Shown here in pieces: positions 13,344 to 22,212 of a stretch of DNA of 43,271 nt. The DNA comes from Orenia marismortui DSM 5156 (GTDB taxonomy: Bacteria > Bacillota > Halanaerobiia > Halobacteroidales > Halobacteroidaceae). Location of the stretch: NCBI RefSeq assembly GCF_000379025.1, contig NZ_KB900624.1:9824-53094 (forward strand), given 5' to 3'. How positions within the stretch are numbered: position 1 is the first letter of the stretch; each line of letters opens with the position of its first letter. Both the position numbers and the translations under genes were made by a program. The notes under the pieces were generated by a model that saw only the letters and a list, made by a program, of their open reading frames with translations, did no database searches and was not told where the DNA came from.

Positions 13344-13614
13344 TATTCTCCACCTCTTCCTTTTCTTTTTCTAGATCCTTAATCTCCTGATCATGATTTT
13401 GTTGTATCTCTTTTAGCTCATTTTGACTTTGGTATAACTTATCTTTCTCTTTTTCAATCTGCTTATACCTATCTTTAATCTTCTCTTTCTTCTCCTGGAC
13501 CTTCTTTTTAAAGTTCTCTTTCTTTTCCTGACTAAATAAGTAGAATAAAACAACTCCAACAGCAGATAAGATTAATATTAGCCAATCCTTGACCTTTACT
13601 AGCAATATAATCAC
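13240..13614 (-). CDS. i-spanin-like membrane-anchored coiled-coil protein
   Basis: About 124 residues. N-terminal membrane anchor (WLILILSAVGVVLFYLF, about 11-27), then a Lys/Glu coiled coil (about 30-95) and a polar Ser/Asn-rich tail. Starts at a GTG overlapping the holin stop (GTGA), or a TTG three codons later with better spacing. Topology, the lysis-cassette position and the out-of-frame overlap with the next gene match Rz-type inner-membrane spanins. Spanins are known from phages of hosts with an outer membrane. Confidence 0.6.
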   Translation of the reverse strand: MIILLVKVKDWLILILSAVGVVLFYLFSQEKKENFKKKVQEKKEKIKDRYKQIEKEKDKLYQSQNELKEIQQNHDQEIKDLEKEKEEVENSEVEMSPEEARDTLDSMLGRNGNNSSSSRDKGEG

Positions 13615-13841
13615 TTCCTATCAATATACTTATCTATCTTTTTCATGCCATTATTGGCTACCCCTGCCCCAGCAATCATTAACAAGTCAAATTTTAAGAT
13701 ATCAGCAAAGTTATCTCCTTTAAGTGGGCCATAAATAAAGACTAGAAACAAAGCTATAGCCACAATAGAAAGGATAACATCATTTCTTACACTATCAGTA
13801 TTTAAAGCATTTTTAATGCCTTCTTTGACCTTCTCCTTCAT
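13611..13841 (-). CDS. Holin, two transmembrane helices
   Basis: 76 residues. Polar N-terminus (MKEKVKEGIKNALN), two hydrophobic helices (DVILSIVAIALFLVFIYG and LKFDLLMIAGAGVA) and a basic tail (KKIDKYIDRK). Size, topology and position between amidase and spanin-like genes fit a class II-like holin that opens the membrane for the endolysin. Confidence 0.75.
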   Translation of the reverse strand: MKEKVKEGIKNALNTDSVRNDVILSIVAIALFLVFIYGPLKGDNFADILKFDLLMIAGAGVANNGMKKIDKYIDRK

Positions 13842-14072
13842 TTATACCACCCCATAATATAATAATAAAATAAATAAACCACCTGCTATGGTGGCCAGTA
13901 TGTCATATGTCTCCACTTGGTGCGACTGTGGATGATGATAGTCATACACTTCTTTACCAGCCGCTGCAGCAACTAACAGAACTAAAGTAACAATAATAGG
14001 CAGTTGGACCAACAAGCACAATAAAACAATTACTGTTCCTACTATAAAATGTAATACTTTATCTTTTTGCAT
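13842..14072 (-). CDS. Small membrane protein of the lysis cassette
   Basis: 76 residues from the ATG at 14072 (GGAGGGATAAG upstream; starts right after the amidase stop). KVLHFIVGTVIVLLCL, a second helix (IIVTLVLLVAAAAGKEVYDY), then HHPQSHQVETYD and a third helix (ILATIAGGLFILLLYYG). The D-K-(V/L)-L-H-F start and KEVYD motif recur in small phage membrane proteins near holins. It could be a second holin or antiholin. Confidence 0.65.
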   Translation of the reverse strand: MQKDKVLHFIVGTVIVLLCLLVQLPIIVTLVLLVAAAAGKEVYDYHHPQSHQVETYDILATIAGGLFILLLYYGVV

Positions 14073-14073
14073 C

Positions 14074-14592
14074 TTATCCCTCCAGGTAATCTTTAATTCC
14101 CTCAAAAATAGCTGAAGCTAATATGTACTGATATTCAGCATTATTAAGAGAGATCTCTTCCTTTGGATTAGATATAAATCCTGTCTCCACCAATACAGCA
14201 GGACACTTAGTCTTTTTCAAGACATATAAATCCTTTCTTTCTTTTACTCCTCTATCTATTCTTCCAGTCTGATACTTCAAGTTCTTCTGTATTAACTCTG
14301 CTAACCTCTTACCAGCTTCACTATAATGTAGAGTCTCAATTCCTTCTACTTCATAGTTGCCACAAGCATTACAATGGATTGATACAAATAGATCCTCAAC
14401 TGTAGATTTAACTCTATCTTCCCATTTAGGATAGCTATCATCTTCTCTAGTTAACCTGGTGTTATGGCCATTATCTTTTAAAATGGTATATAACATTCTA
14501 CTAATCTGTAAAGCTACATCCTTTTCATTGCTAAACTGGCCACTAGCTCCTGGATCCTTTCCTCCATGTCCTGGATCAATGATAATTTTCAT
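14074..14592 (-). CDS. N-acetylmuramoyl-L-alanine amidase endolysin (Amidase_3)
   Basis: 172 residues, a single catalytic domain with no wall-binding module. Zinc ligands His9 (DPGHGG), Glu23 (SNEKD) and His73 (VSIHCNA), with catalytic Glu136 (VETGF). It cleaves the bond between muramic acid and the peptide stem. ATG at 14592 behind AGGAGGTG; the upstream GTG lies too close to the site. No signal peptide, so release needs the holin. Small single-domain amidases are common where the wall is thin. Confidence 0.93.
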   Translation of the reverse strand: MKIIIDPGHGGKDPGASGQFSNEKDVALQISRMLYTILKDNGHNTRLTREDDSYPKWEDRVKSTVEDLFVSIHCNACGNYEVEGIETLHYSEAGKRLAELIQKNLKYQTGRIDRGVKERKDLYVLKKTKCPAVLVETGFISNPKEEISLNNAEYQYILASAIFEGIKDYLEG

Positions 14593-14604
14593 CAAGCACA
14601 CCTC

Positions 14605-15240
14605 CTATAATATATGTCCCTTAAACTTCTTTCCACTAAGCTCTCCATTAAGTACACTAAAGGTCTTTTCAGCATCATTAATTATATCTACAAAAAGAGC
14701 AGCATACACAACAAAGATAGCTGCAGATCTAGCTTTATCCTCTGTAAGAAATTCAGAAGTAGATAAAGAATCTATAGTTTGACCCATATACTCAATTCTG
14801 ACCTTGTTGAAGCAATTAAACTTTCTAATAGCTATCTCTAAACACTCCTGATCTTCTACCTGGTAATCATCTAATCTATAAAAACTGTTAAATCTACTGT
14901 GAGCCTTATTGAAATGACACATTTGAAGCTTATATAAGTTCTTATAATCATTACTATCTATCTTCTTAGCCAATTCTAATAACTCTTCTTGCCATATCTC
15001 AAACTTCTTATAGAGGATAGTCTTAGCTAACTCTTGCCTACCTCGATTCTTAATTGCTATATTGAACTTTACCTCAGACAATAAGGTATCTATTTGAGAA
15101 AAGATTCTATGATCTTCTAATTTGGCCACCTTTGGAGCAGGATCCTTATTGTTTTTCTGTTTTAGATACCAATTTAACCAACTTAAAAAAGCTGGTCCTA
15201 ATACTGCTGATATAGATACTACTATTATTTTATCGCTCAT
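14605..15240 (-). CDS. Late protein with N-terminal membrane anchor, unknown
   Basis: 211 residues behind GGGGGGTGTGAT. One N-terminal helix (IIVVSISAVLGPAFLSWLNWY) followed by a helical, charged cytoplasmic or periplasmic domain with a few Cys residues. Between fibre-associated and lysis genes. It may be a membrane-linked lysis or exclusion factor, but no family is recognised. Confidence 0.65.
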   Translation of the reverse strand: MSDKIIVVSISAVLGPAFLSWLNWYLKQKNNKDPAPKVAKLEDHRIFSQIDTLLSEVKFNIAIKNRGRQELAKTILYKKFEIWQEELLELAKKIDSNDYKNLYKLQMCHFNKAHSRFNSFYRLDDYQVEDQECLEIAIRKFNCFNKVRIEYMGQTIDSLSTSEFLTEDKARSAAIFVVYAALFVDIINDAEKTFSVLNGELSGKKFKGHIL

Positions 15241-15269
15241 ATCACACCCCCCAATAAAAAAGACACCTG

Positions 15270-15800
15270 TTAAGGAGTCTCGGTAGTTGTATTCTCTTGT
15301 GATGGCCAGGCTGCTAAAGCTTTAAGATTATCTTGACTTATATTTATTAACTCTAGTTCCTCTTTGGTTGTAGCTGCTTCTATTTGACTTTCCAAATCAT
15401 TACAAGCAGTTCTAATTGATAGAATATTATCTTTTACAATCTGTTTACCTACTCGTTGATCATTTAAATAGTCATTAATATCAGGCTTATTTTCAAGTAC
15501 AAATAGGTTTTCTCTGTCAAAAGGTTTATATCTACTATCAATTAAATCTCCTGTTATGGTTCTTATTTCTTTTAGTTTGGTCTCTTTTATTTCTAACAAG
15601 GTAGGAACATAAGGATTATATTGTAATTCTAATGTATCTGTATCAATTTTATATTTTCCTTGATTTTCTAAGCAGGTTTGCCATTCTTCTTCTGATATTT
15701 CAATATAAGGGCTTGGTACATCTTCCTCTTTATGAATATCATTTGTGTAAAATCCTTTTAACTCTCCTGTGACATCATCATAATGTACAAATACTTTCAT
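15270..15800 (-). CDS. Probable tail-fibre assembly protein
   Basis: 176 residues from the ATG at 15800 (AAGGAGGGATAAA upstream). The start (MKVFVHYDDVTGELKGFYTN), an ISEEEWQ motif and a Leu/Glu-rich helical second half resemble fibre-assembly or DUF4376-like proteins that follow fibre genes. It directly follows the fibre gene. The stop lies within a stem-loop (15255-15285) that may end or attenuate the transcript. Confidence 0.6.
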   Translation of the reverse strand: MKVFVHYDDVTGELKGFYTNDIHKEEDVPSPYIEISEEEWQTCLENQGKYKIDTDTLELQYNPYVPTLLEIKETKLKEIRTITGDLIDSRYKPFDRENLFVLENKPDINDYLNDQRVGKQIVKDNILSIRTACNDLESQIEAATTKEELELINISQDNLKALAAWPSQENTTTETP

Positions 15801-15811
15801 TTTATCCCTCC

Positions 15812-17986
15812 TTAATAGCCTATAGCCATCCAATTAAATGCTGCACCACTACCATTATTAATTGCTAATTGAAATGAGCTATTTGTTATATTATAAATTC
15901 CTGCAAATGTATCTGCTGGTGCATTAGTAGAAGAATTACCTGTAACTACTTGCAAACATTGTGTAGGGAAACTCGTAGGGAAAACAATAGTATTTCCAGT
16001 AGTATCTCCAAAAAAAGTTTTTGTTCTACCCCACATTAAATATAGTCCATTAGGCAATTTGACATGACCAGTTCCATTAAAGTTGTTTGAATAATCACTT
16101 GTTTTTACTGCATCAATATTGTTCAAATCCTGTATGGTAGCTAATAAATTCCCATTCCAACGAATACCTGTCTGCCCTATTATTAATTCGGTATCGGATG
16201 TAAATAAATTACCTACAGGTTGGGTGGAAACTAATAGAGATATGCCACCATTCTCGTCCATCTTGATATGACTACCTCCACCAACTTCAACAATTCTATT
16301 GTTATTATCCACGCCACTTTTGATGTTGAAATTACCAGATCCATCATGACATGTAATTCTGCTATTGCCACCATCAAATAGTAATTGCCCATCAATAGAA
16401 CCATTTCCATTAATATGACTTGCATCAATTCCATGAGGATTGTCAGCATTTTCATGATTAGACAAATTAGAGGAAGTAGCAAAATAATTGCTATCGTGTC
16501 CATCTAACTTACCTGCATTGAGTGTACCTTCATCTTGTGTCGTAAGGTATCTATCAGCACCATTATTAAATTTAATATAACTTCCATCTTTAGCAATTTG
16601 CATTTCTTGCGAATGATTGTTTGTAACAACTCCTTCACCTATTATAATTTCATCATTAGAGTTTTTAGTAATACCTGTAACCTCTTGATCGTTTCCATCA
16701 AGAAATCTAATTCCTGTTGCATACCGACTTACCCTTTCTCTGAATTTAACATAGCTTTTAGGACTGTGTATTAAATCACCTGTAATTGTATCACCATCAA
16801 CATTTAAATATCTGCTATCTAAATCTGACAAATGTTGTCCATCTAATAGGTCAGCATTAAGCCCATTTCCGCTTCCTTCATCAGCAGTAGTTAACACTCT
16901 TTTTCCCTCATTCATCAATTCTGCACCATTTATATTTAAAGTATCGGGCGTTGTTAGCATTATTCTTGCACCAAAATCCACATCAGATTGAGATGCAAAA
17001 TCAATAAATGGTTGTCCTCCATTGGTAGATTTTATTTCTAATGCAGGGTTACCTGCATCTATAATAGAAGTAGTACCTGTTATAGTACCCCCAGTATCAC
17101 TTCTTAAAAATTGACTACTATCAACACCATCTAAAGTGCCTGCATCAAGTTTTCCTTCATCGTTTGTAGTTAATACTCTACTCTGATTAACTTCGACTGT
17201 TCCATTAGGCTTGATTTGCAGGGGTGTTCTAATCCAATTTCCCGTGCCAACTTCTCTTTGCGTGAATAGCAAACTAGCACTATCGGGATGCTCATATATT
17301 TGAAAATATTTATTGTCTTCGCCGATATCTCTAAAATTTAATCTTCCTAAATTCTGTATATTTCTGTTAGCGAAATCAATATGACCTGTTATTGCCTTAC
17401 TGCCATCACGATAAAAAAATAAATCATCATTACCTTTATGCCACAAATTATAAGTATTATTGCCATCATAGTAGGTCGGTGTATTAGCACCTTCCAACAC
17501 CAATCCCGAACTTTGATTTCCTACCGATACAATATTATCACTTCTTAATTTGAGCAAATTTCTATTATTATCATAAGTATCTTTACCCACAATACCTTGA
17601 TCATTTTCAAATACTAAATCCCCTGCCATTGTGCCACCGGCAATATTTAGCTTCTTGCTGTCTAATTCATCAATAGCACCTTTAACTGTGGTTGCTACCA
17701 AACTGGAATCAATATTACTGTAGTCAACTTTAGCACTGGTGGTTTTGTGTGGATTCGCCATGTCTGCCAAATGATTATCTTGAGCATCATCAACTATTTT
17801 CAAAGCATTATCTAATTCTTTCAAACTTTCATAATACCTTTGATGTAGATAGTTAAACCACTGAGCGGGTGGTTTTTCTCCTGGATCCCATCCACTATTC
17901 CTTTTAGTCTCACTTGGCTCTACAGTATTAAGAGGATCTGGATTCCATACAGGAACTGCACTAACATAATTACCTTGATAAGACAT
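15812..17986 (-). CDS. Tail fibre with gp53-like C-terminal domain
   Basis: 724 residues. The N-terminal part (about 1-100) attaches to the baseplate (GWDPGEKPPAQWFNYLHQRY). The shaft is built of repeated units of the type LTTNDEGKLDAGTLDGVDSS and GGTITGxLxF. The last 80 residues (YLMWGRTKTF, FPTQCLQVVTGN, NWMAIGY) match the gp53-like fibre tip, which probably binds the host surface. It has no TGGCCA, while the neighbouring structural genes have one or more per kilobase, so the cassette was probably exchanged recently. Confidence 0.85.
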   Translation of the reverse strand: MSYQGNYVSAVPVWNPDPLNTVEPSETKRNSGWDPGEKPPAQWFNYLHQRYYESLKELDNALKIVDDAQDNHLADMANPHKTTSAKVDYSNIDSSLVATTVKGAIDELDSKKLNIAGGTMAGDLVFENDQGIVGKDTYDNNRNLLKLRSDNIVSVGNQSSGLVLEGANTPTYYDGNNTYNLWHKGNDDLFFYRDGSKAITGHIDFANRNIQNLGRLNFRDIGEDNKYFQIYEHPDSASLLFTQREVGTGNWIRTPLQIKPNGTVEVNQSRVLTTNDEGKLDAGTLDGVDSSQFLRSDTGGTITGTTSIIDAGNPALEIKSTNGGQPFIDFASQSDVDFGARIMLTTPDTLNINGAELMNEGKRVLTTADEGSGNGLNADLLDGQHLSDLDSRYLNVDGDTITGDLIHSPKSYVKFRERVSRYATGIRFLDGNDQEVTGITKNSNDEIIIGEGVVTNNHSQEMQIAKDGSYIKFNNGADRYLTTQDEGTLNAGKLDGHDSNYFATSSNLSNHENADNPHGIDASHINGNGSIDGQLLFDGGNSRITCHDGSGNFNIKSGVDNNNRIVEVGGGSHIKMDENGGISLLVSTQPVGNLFTSDTELIIGQTGIRWNGNLLATIQDLNNIDAVKTSDYSNNFNGTGHVKLPNGLYLMWGRTKTFFGDTTGNTIVFPTSFPTQCLQVVTGNSSTNAPADTFAGIYNITNSSFQLAINNGSGAAFNWMAIGY

Positions 17987-18002
17987 CTAATCACCTCACT
18001 TA

Positions 18003-18248
18003 TTATTGCTTATCCTCTTCAACCTTTTTAACTTCTTCCTCAGGCTCTTTTTTACCCTCATCAGCATTAGCTAGTCCTTCTAAATAAGTAACTACTGATT
18101 GCTTAGATAAAACATTATCTCTAGCTGCACTTACTGCTTGATTAGCTTGTTGAATTAAAGTTTCTCTTTTTTCTGCTGTTGCTTGATACTCTTCCTTAGC
18201 TCCTGCTAATTCTTTCTGTGCTTTTTCTAATTCTTTATTAATATTCAT
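18003..18248 (-). CDS. Small coiled-coil protein, 81 aa
   Basis: Wholly helical and charged (ELEKAQKELAGAKEEYQATA start, Glu/Lys tail). Between the fibre and the gpI-like baseplate gene, so it may be a fibre connector or structural helper. No family recognised. Confidence 0.6.
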   Translation of the reverse strand: MNINKELEKAQKELAGAKEEYQATAEKRETLIQQANQAVSAARDNVLSKQSVVTYLEGLANADEGKKEPEEEVKKVEEDKQ

Positions 18249-18272
18249 CTCTATCTCCTTTTTATTTTTAAT

Positions 18273-18899
18273 TTACCAATCTGGTAGTTCTACTGGATTT
18301 TCAGGCTCATGCCAACTTCCAAAGAATCCTCCAGTAGATTCATTATTCAAATCACCAAATCCAGCATTATTATCAACCTCTGGACTTCCATCACTAAACT
18401 CAAAAGTACCATTTAACCTGGTATATGGTCTAACTCCAGCTGCAGTAATTCGATTTAGTATCGTTATAAAATGTTCTCTAGTAATGTTATACTGGCCAAC
18501 AGCTACCAAAGGAATCTCAATATAAACACTGGCAGGCTCATTACCTGGATTCTCCTCCAGAAGTATATATTCTTGCCTAATATCTAACATAGATTCCATT
18601 ACAGTTAGAATAGTATTAATATCGCCTGTTGACCTGTTACGAGCTACTTTAGACTTAATTAGTAATCGATAAGTAGGATCACCTAAGGATCCTCTTTCCT
18701 GTTGGACTGCTTCTCCAATTTTATCTAAGGTTTCACCAAAAGCAGTCTCTATATTTCTACTATCTTTAATCTTATCTTTAACAACATAAATCTCATCAAT
18801 CTGCTCAGTAACTAAAGTTATAAACTTAGCTATCTTACTATCTTGGGTCTTGGTATAGACACTAGTTAAAGCTTCTAATAACCTCTCTTTTAGATTCAT
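18273..18899 (-). CDS. Baseplate protein, gpI/DUF2612-like
   Basis: 208 residues. ETAFGETLDKIGEAVQQERG and YRLLIKSKVARNRSTGDINT are typical of the tail protein I/DUF2612 group. The C-terminal part is Gly/Asn-rich and probably contacts the fibre. Its ATG overlaps the stop of the J-like gene. Expected to link the baseplate wedge to the fibre. Confidence 0.75.
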   Translation of the reverse strand: MNLKERLLEALTSVYTKTQDSKIAKFITLVTEQIDEIYVVKDKIKDSRNIETAFGETLDKIGEAVQQERGSLGDPTYRLLIKSKVARNRSTGDINTILTVMESMLDIRQEYILLEENPGNEPASVYIEIPLVAVGQYNITREHFITILNRITAAGVRPYTRLNGTFEFSDGSPEVDNNAGFGDLNNESTGGFFGSWHEPENPVELPDW

Positions 18900-20092
18900 T
18901 GATGAATCACATCCACTTTAGCAGTATCAGTCTCAGCTACACTATTACCAGCTATATCAATATTAGCTATGCCTATAGGATTATCACTAGTTCCAATAGT
19001 AACAGTAGCATCATCAATACCAGCTATCTTATAGATTTCACCAATTATACGAGAATGAATAACCTTCTCCCCTACATTAGTACCAGGATGAGTATTGCCA
19101 TCTCTATCAGTACCACCAATATATTTAATAATAGCTCTCTCAACTTGAATATCACCATCTACTGGATAAACTGGACTAATATTTAAGCTTACATCAACAT
19201 AGATAGGAACTGATGTTGGTCTGCTAAAGGAAATAGATCTATTATTACCTGCATTGTCTTGAACATCTACAGTATATGCTCCAGCAGTCTCTATTCCAGC
19301 TGCTTTAGAATCTAAAATTGCTTTACCAATACTTGCTTCAGCTCCACCCAAAACAACTGCTTCTATCGATTTTGGAGGTAATCCATCCATTATATCCATA
19401 GTATGATTTTCACGAATATAAACAGATCTAACTCCTGCCACCTCATATATAGCTGAGCGAATAGCATCTATAGTAGATGCACCACTTAAAGTAATAGATT
19501 CTTTATATCTCTGCCTAAACTCATAATCACTCTCTCTATCTTGGCCACCATAAGTAGGCTCATTATTAGTTACCTCATATACAAAAGGAGATGGATTTAT
19601 AAATTCAGTTAATTGATTCTGAACAACCTCATAATCTTCTCCAGCTTCTACAGCTTTAATTGGAAGAGTAATAGTCCCATCCTGCTCTATGATTCCACTC
19701 CTGGTAGTCTCATAGATAATTTTAGGATCTGTATCAGTTGAGATTCTAAATCCATTAGGTATAACTTCATCAGCTTGACCAGTAAAAAGAGCTTCTCCTA
19801 CTGCTTTAGCTGCAGGTTTTCTTTTAACCCCAATATACTGGCCAACATAATCAAGACTCTTACCTACTGCAGTATCTAAAAAAGCTGAATTATAAACTCC
19901 TGCTAATGCCTTCCATACTAAAGCTAAAGCATAAGAAATAAGGGTAATCAATAATCCTAATGGTGAGTTTTCCTTTAAGTTAATATCATCACCAAAAAGA
20001 TTACGAGCTGTATTTTTCATATCATTCTCTATATCTTCCCTGGTCTTTCTTTTAAATCCCTCTTGGACCACTCCATACTCTTCATCAGCCAC
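18896..20092 (-). CDS. Baseplate J-like wedge protein
   Basis: 398 residues, GTG start. The J family shows in SPLGLLITLISYALALVWKA (about 43-62), LDYVGQYIGVKR, and the RESDYEFRQRYKESITLSGA motif (about 184-203). Baseplate J proteins form wedges whose rearrangement triggers sheath contraction. Neighbours are the gp25-like gene upstream and the gpI-like gene downstream, the standard order. Confidence 0.9.
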   Translation of the reverse strand: MADEEYGVVQEGFKRKTREDIENDMKNTARNLFGDDINLKENSPLGLLITLISYALALVWKALAGVYNSAFLDTAVGKSLDYVGQYIGVKRKPAAKAVGEALFTGQADEVIPNGFRISTDTDPKIIYETTRSGIIEQDGTITLPIKAVEAGEDYEVVQNQLTEFINPSPFVYEVTNNEPTYGGQDRESDYEFRQRYKESITLSGASTIDAIRSAIYEVAGVRSVYIRENHTMDIMDGLPPKSIEAVVLGGAEASIGKAILDSKAAGIETAGAYTVDVQDNAGNNRSISFSRPTSVPIYVDVSLNISPVYPVDGDIQVERAIIKYIGGTDRDGNTHPGTNVGEKVIHSRIIGEIYKIAGIDDATVTIGTSDNPIGIANIDIAGNSVAETDTAKVDVIHQ

Positions 20093-20449
20093 CTATACCA
20101 CCTCCTCTAATATGATTTCTTCTCCACTTTCAATTAAAATAACAAGAGTAACCTTAGCTTTTCTAGTCTGTCTATCTAAACTGATATCAAACTTCTCTAC
20201 CTGATCTACACCTACAATATCATTTAACATAGTAACAGTCTCTTGCTTAAACTCTTCTTCACTAATCTCTCTTCTAAATAACTCTAACCAGGGAGTACCA
20301 AAATTAAGATTAAGAAACCATTCACCACGATTAGTCAATAAGGTTAATCTAATCTGCTGTTTAATTTCTGCTGGTCCTTCCACCATCTCTAAACTTTTAA
20401 ACTGATCTAACCCTAAACCTCCACTTGAATTAAGTAATAAACTCTTCAT
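20093..20449 (-). CDS. gp25/DUF2634-like baseplate protein
   Basis: 118 residues. IKQQIRLTLLTNRGEWFLNL and NFGTPWLELF are typical of the gpW/gp25 or DUF2634 wedge component, which connects sheath and wedge. It lies between spike and J-like genes and touches both. Confidence 0.8.
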   Translation of the reverse strand: MKSLLLNSSGGLGLDQFKSLEMVEGPAEIKQQIRLTLLTNRGEWFLNLNFGTPWLELFRREISEEEFKQETVTMLNDIVGVDQVEKFDISLDRQTRKAKVTLVILIESGEEIILEEVV

Positions 20450-21126
20450 TCAGCCACCACCTTAGATGTACCACTAGGCATCTCTAATTCACTAATAGGT
20501 TTAAGTGGAGTACCTGTTGTACCACTAGGAGCAGTATGGGTATGTTTGTTAAAAGTGTTAATTACATCTTCAAGTTCAGATAATAATGCCAGAGCTTCAG
20601 AAGCATCTTTAGAGCCTAATTTAATATCACTTGACTCTACTACTAAATCATTAACCTCTAAAATTGCTCCTCCAGCTTTCTTTAAAACTGCTTTTTCTTG
20701 AGTATCTCTATTGTAGATTAAAAAATCCTCCTGGTGATCAGAAGGATAACTGCTTTCTCTTTCAGTTTTAAGTCCAGCTATAACTATTGCATCATCTAAA
20801 CTATGCTTTCTATTAAATTCAGGACTTTCAGCTCTATTACTGGCCAATAAATTATCAATAGCTCTCTCATTGAAAAGTACCTGGACCACATCACCACGAT
20901 TATAAGGTGGTCTAATAATAAAAGGACCAGCCTTAAAATGAGATACTGGAACTTCAAGCACTGGAGGAATCTCCACCTCTTCCTCTCCTAATTCTTTCTT
21001 AGCTAAAACCACTATGTCAGCTATCATCTTCTCAGGATCATAGTTCTGTATCTTAGCTGGTAAGGCTATGTGAATATCCTCCAACTCCTTATCCAACATA
21101 CCTTTTATTAACTTATTTAGATTCAT
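20446..21126 (-). CDS. Baseplate spike (gp138/gpV-like)
   Basis: 226 residues. The N-terminal 110 residues match the gp138 OB-fold (IHIALPAKIQNYDPEKMIAD; RPPYNRGDVVQVLFNERAID). The C-terminal end has the KHTHTAPSGTTGTPL segment; such His-x-His ends can bind a metal at the spike tip. Punctures the envelope on contraction. Confidence 0.8.
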   Translation of the reverse strand: MNLNKLIKGMLDKELEDIHIALPAKIQNYDPEKMIADIVVLAKKELGEEEVEIPPVLEVPVSHFKAGPFIIRPPYNRGDVVQVLFNERAIDNLLASNRAESPEFNRKHSLDDAIVIAGLKTERESSYPSDHQEDFLIYNRDTQEKAVLKKAGGAILEVNDLVVESSDIKLGSKDASEALALLSELEDVINTFNKHTHTAPSGTTGTPLKPISELEMPSGTSKVVAE

Positions 21127-21890
21127 AGTTTGACCACCTCACATTCTGTAATAAAATCACTGGTAAAACTACCACTAACCACTCTATACTGGCCATTAAG
21201 AGTAAGACTCTCTATATCTAACACAATATCAGGCTCAATCTCATACCTTAAAAGTGCTTGTACCTTCCAACGCTCTTCCTCTCCACTATCGATTAATTGA
21301 GGACTAGCAATTAGACCATTATCCTTATTAAGCTTAATTACCCTATAGGTTGCCTTATCTAATGGTCTAAAGTAGATTTTACCTCTAGATACATGGAATT
21401 TAGACTCTGTATCTTTGGCCAACTCCTTTAGAGCTTCTTTAGCTTCACAGGAGAAGGTCTTGCCCTTTCTGTACTTCTTATCAGTAGCTATATCTAAATC
21501 ACCTAAATCTAAAGGTATCTTATCTATAACATCTTTAATTATAGTGCTGGCTCTTGTATTCTTAGACCAGGATAGATTAATAGTACCTTCTATTGCTTCA
21601 CTCAATACTATCTTAGTTATTTTATCATTACCATTAAATTCAGAAGTAGCTGATTTAATAATAGGTTTCATAATTGCACCTATATCATCACCATAACCAG
21701 CCTTTAGCACTACCTTTTTATCCTTCTTAAATAATTCTATCGACTTATCATTAAGATTATAAAGCTTTATATTACCTGAGTTACTATCACTTTCAGTATC
21801 AAAATTAACTCTAAAATCTATCTCTAGTTCAGGAAACTTAAAAACTCTATCATCTACAACAAATTCAGCAACTCTACCAAAGTTAATCAC
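21123..21890 (-). CDS. Baseplate hub protein (gp27/XkdQ-like)
   Basis: 255 residues, GTG start next to the preceding stop. An N-terminal strand-rich domain (VFKFPELEIDFRVNFDT; GNIKLYNLNDKSIELFKK) and a second domain (TRASTIIKDVIDKI; GKIYFRPLDKATYRVIKLNK) are typical of hub proteins that hold the spike trimer. Confidence 0.75.
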   Translation of the reverse strand: MINFGRVAEFVVDDRVFKFPELEIDFRVNFDTESDSNSGNIKLYNLNDKSIELFKKDKKVVLKAGYGDDIGAIMKPIIKSATSEFNGNDKITKIVLSEAIEGTINLSWSKNTRASTIIKDVIDKIPLDLGDLDIATDKKYRKGKTFSCEAKEALKELAKDTESKFHVSRGKIYFRPLDKATYRVIKLNKDNGLIASPQLIDSGEEERWKVQALLRYEIEPDIVLDIESLTLNGQYRVVSGSFTSDFITECEVVKL

Positions 21891-22212
21891 TTAATATCAC
21901 TGGAAGAACACTTTCCATAAAGTTCTCCTTTGTAATACCTGTCTTTTCAGCTTGGCCAGTCTTATCAAAAGGTATAATTGCAACCTTATCAAGTCCATAG
22001 CTGATTACTGGAGCTATCATATCGATCCCATAGGTAATCCTGCGACCTGCTAAAATTAACTCTTCACCTTTATATAAGTTCAAACTATAAAAACTCTCTT
22101 CATTATTCCAAAAGATTTCAAAGATAAACTCCTCATTTAAAATATCAATAGCAAATCTATCTGGCTCCTTATCAATATCACTTTTATCAATCGGTAAATA
22201 ACTAAGCTCCAT
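21883..22212 (-). CDS. Baseplate plug/hub-associated protein, DUF6983-like
   Basis: 109 residues from the ATG at 22212 (GGAGGAG upstream). The start MELSYLPIDKSD and NLYKGEELILAGRRITYGID resemble small phage proteins between tape measure and hub. It overlaps both neighbours by a few bases. Confidence 0.6.
   Translation of the reverse strand: MELSYLPIDKSDIDKEPDRFAIDILNEEFIFEIFWNNEESFYSLNLYKGEELILAGRRITYGIDMIAPVISYGLDKVAIIPFDKTGQAEKTGITKENFMESVLPVILSD

Noticed and set aside
16231-16503. Second minus-strand frame inside the tail fibre
   Set aside because: Met/Leu/Ile-rich translation without ribosome-binding site, inside a clear fibre gene in another phase.
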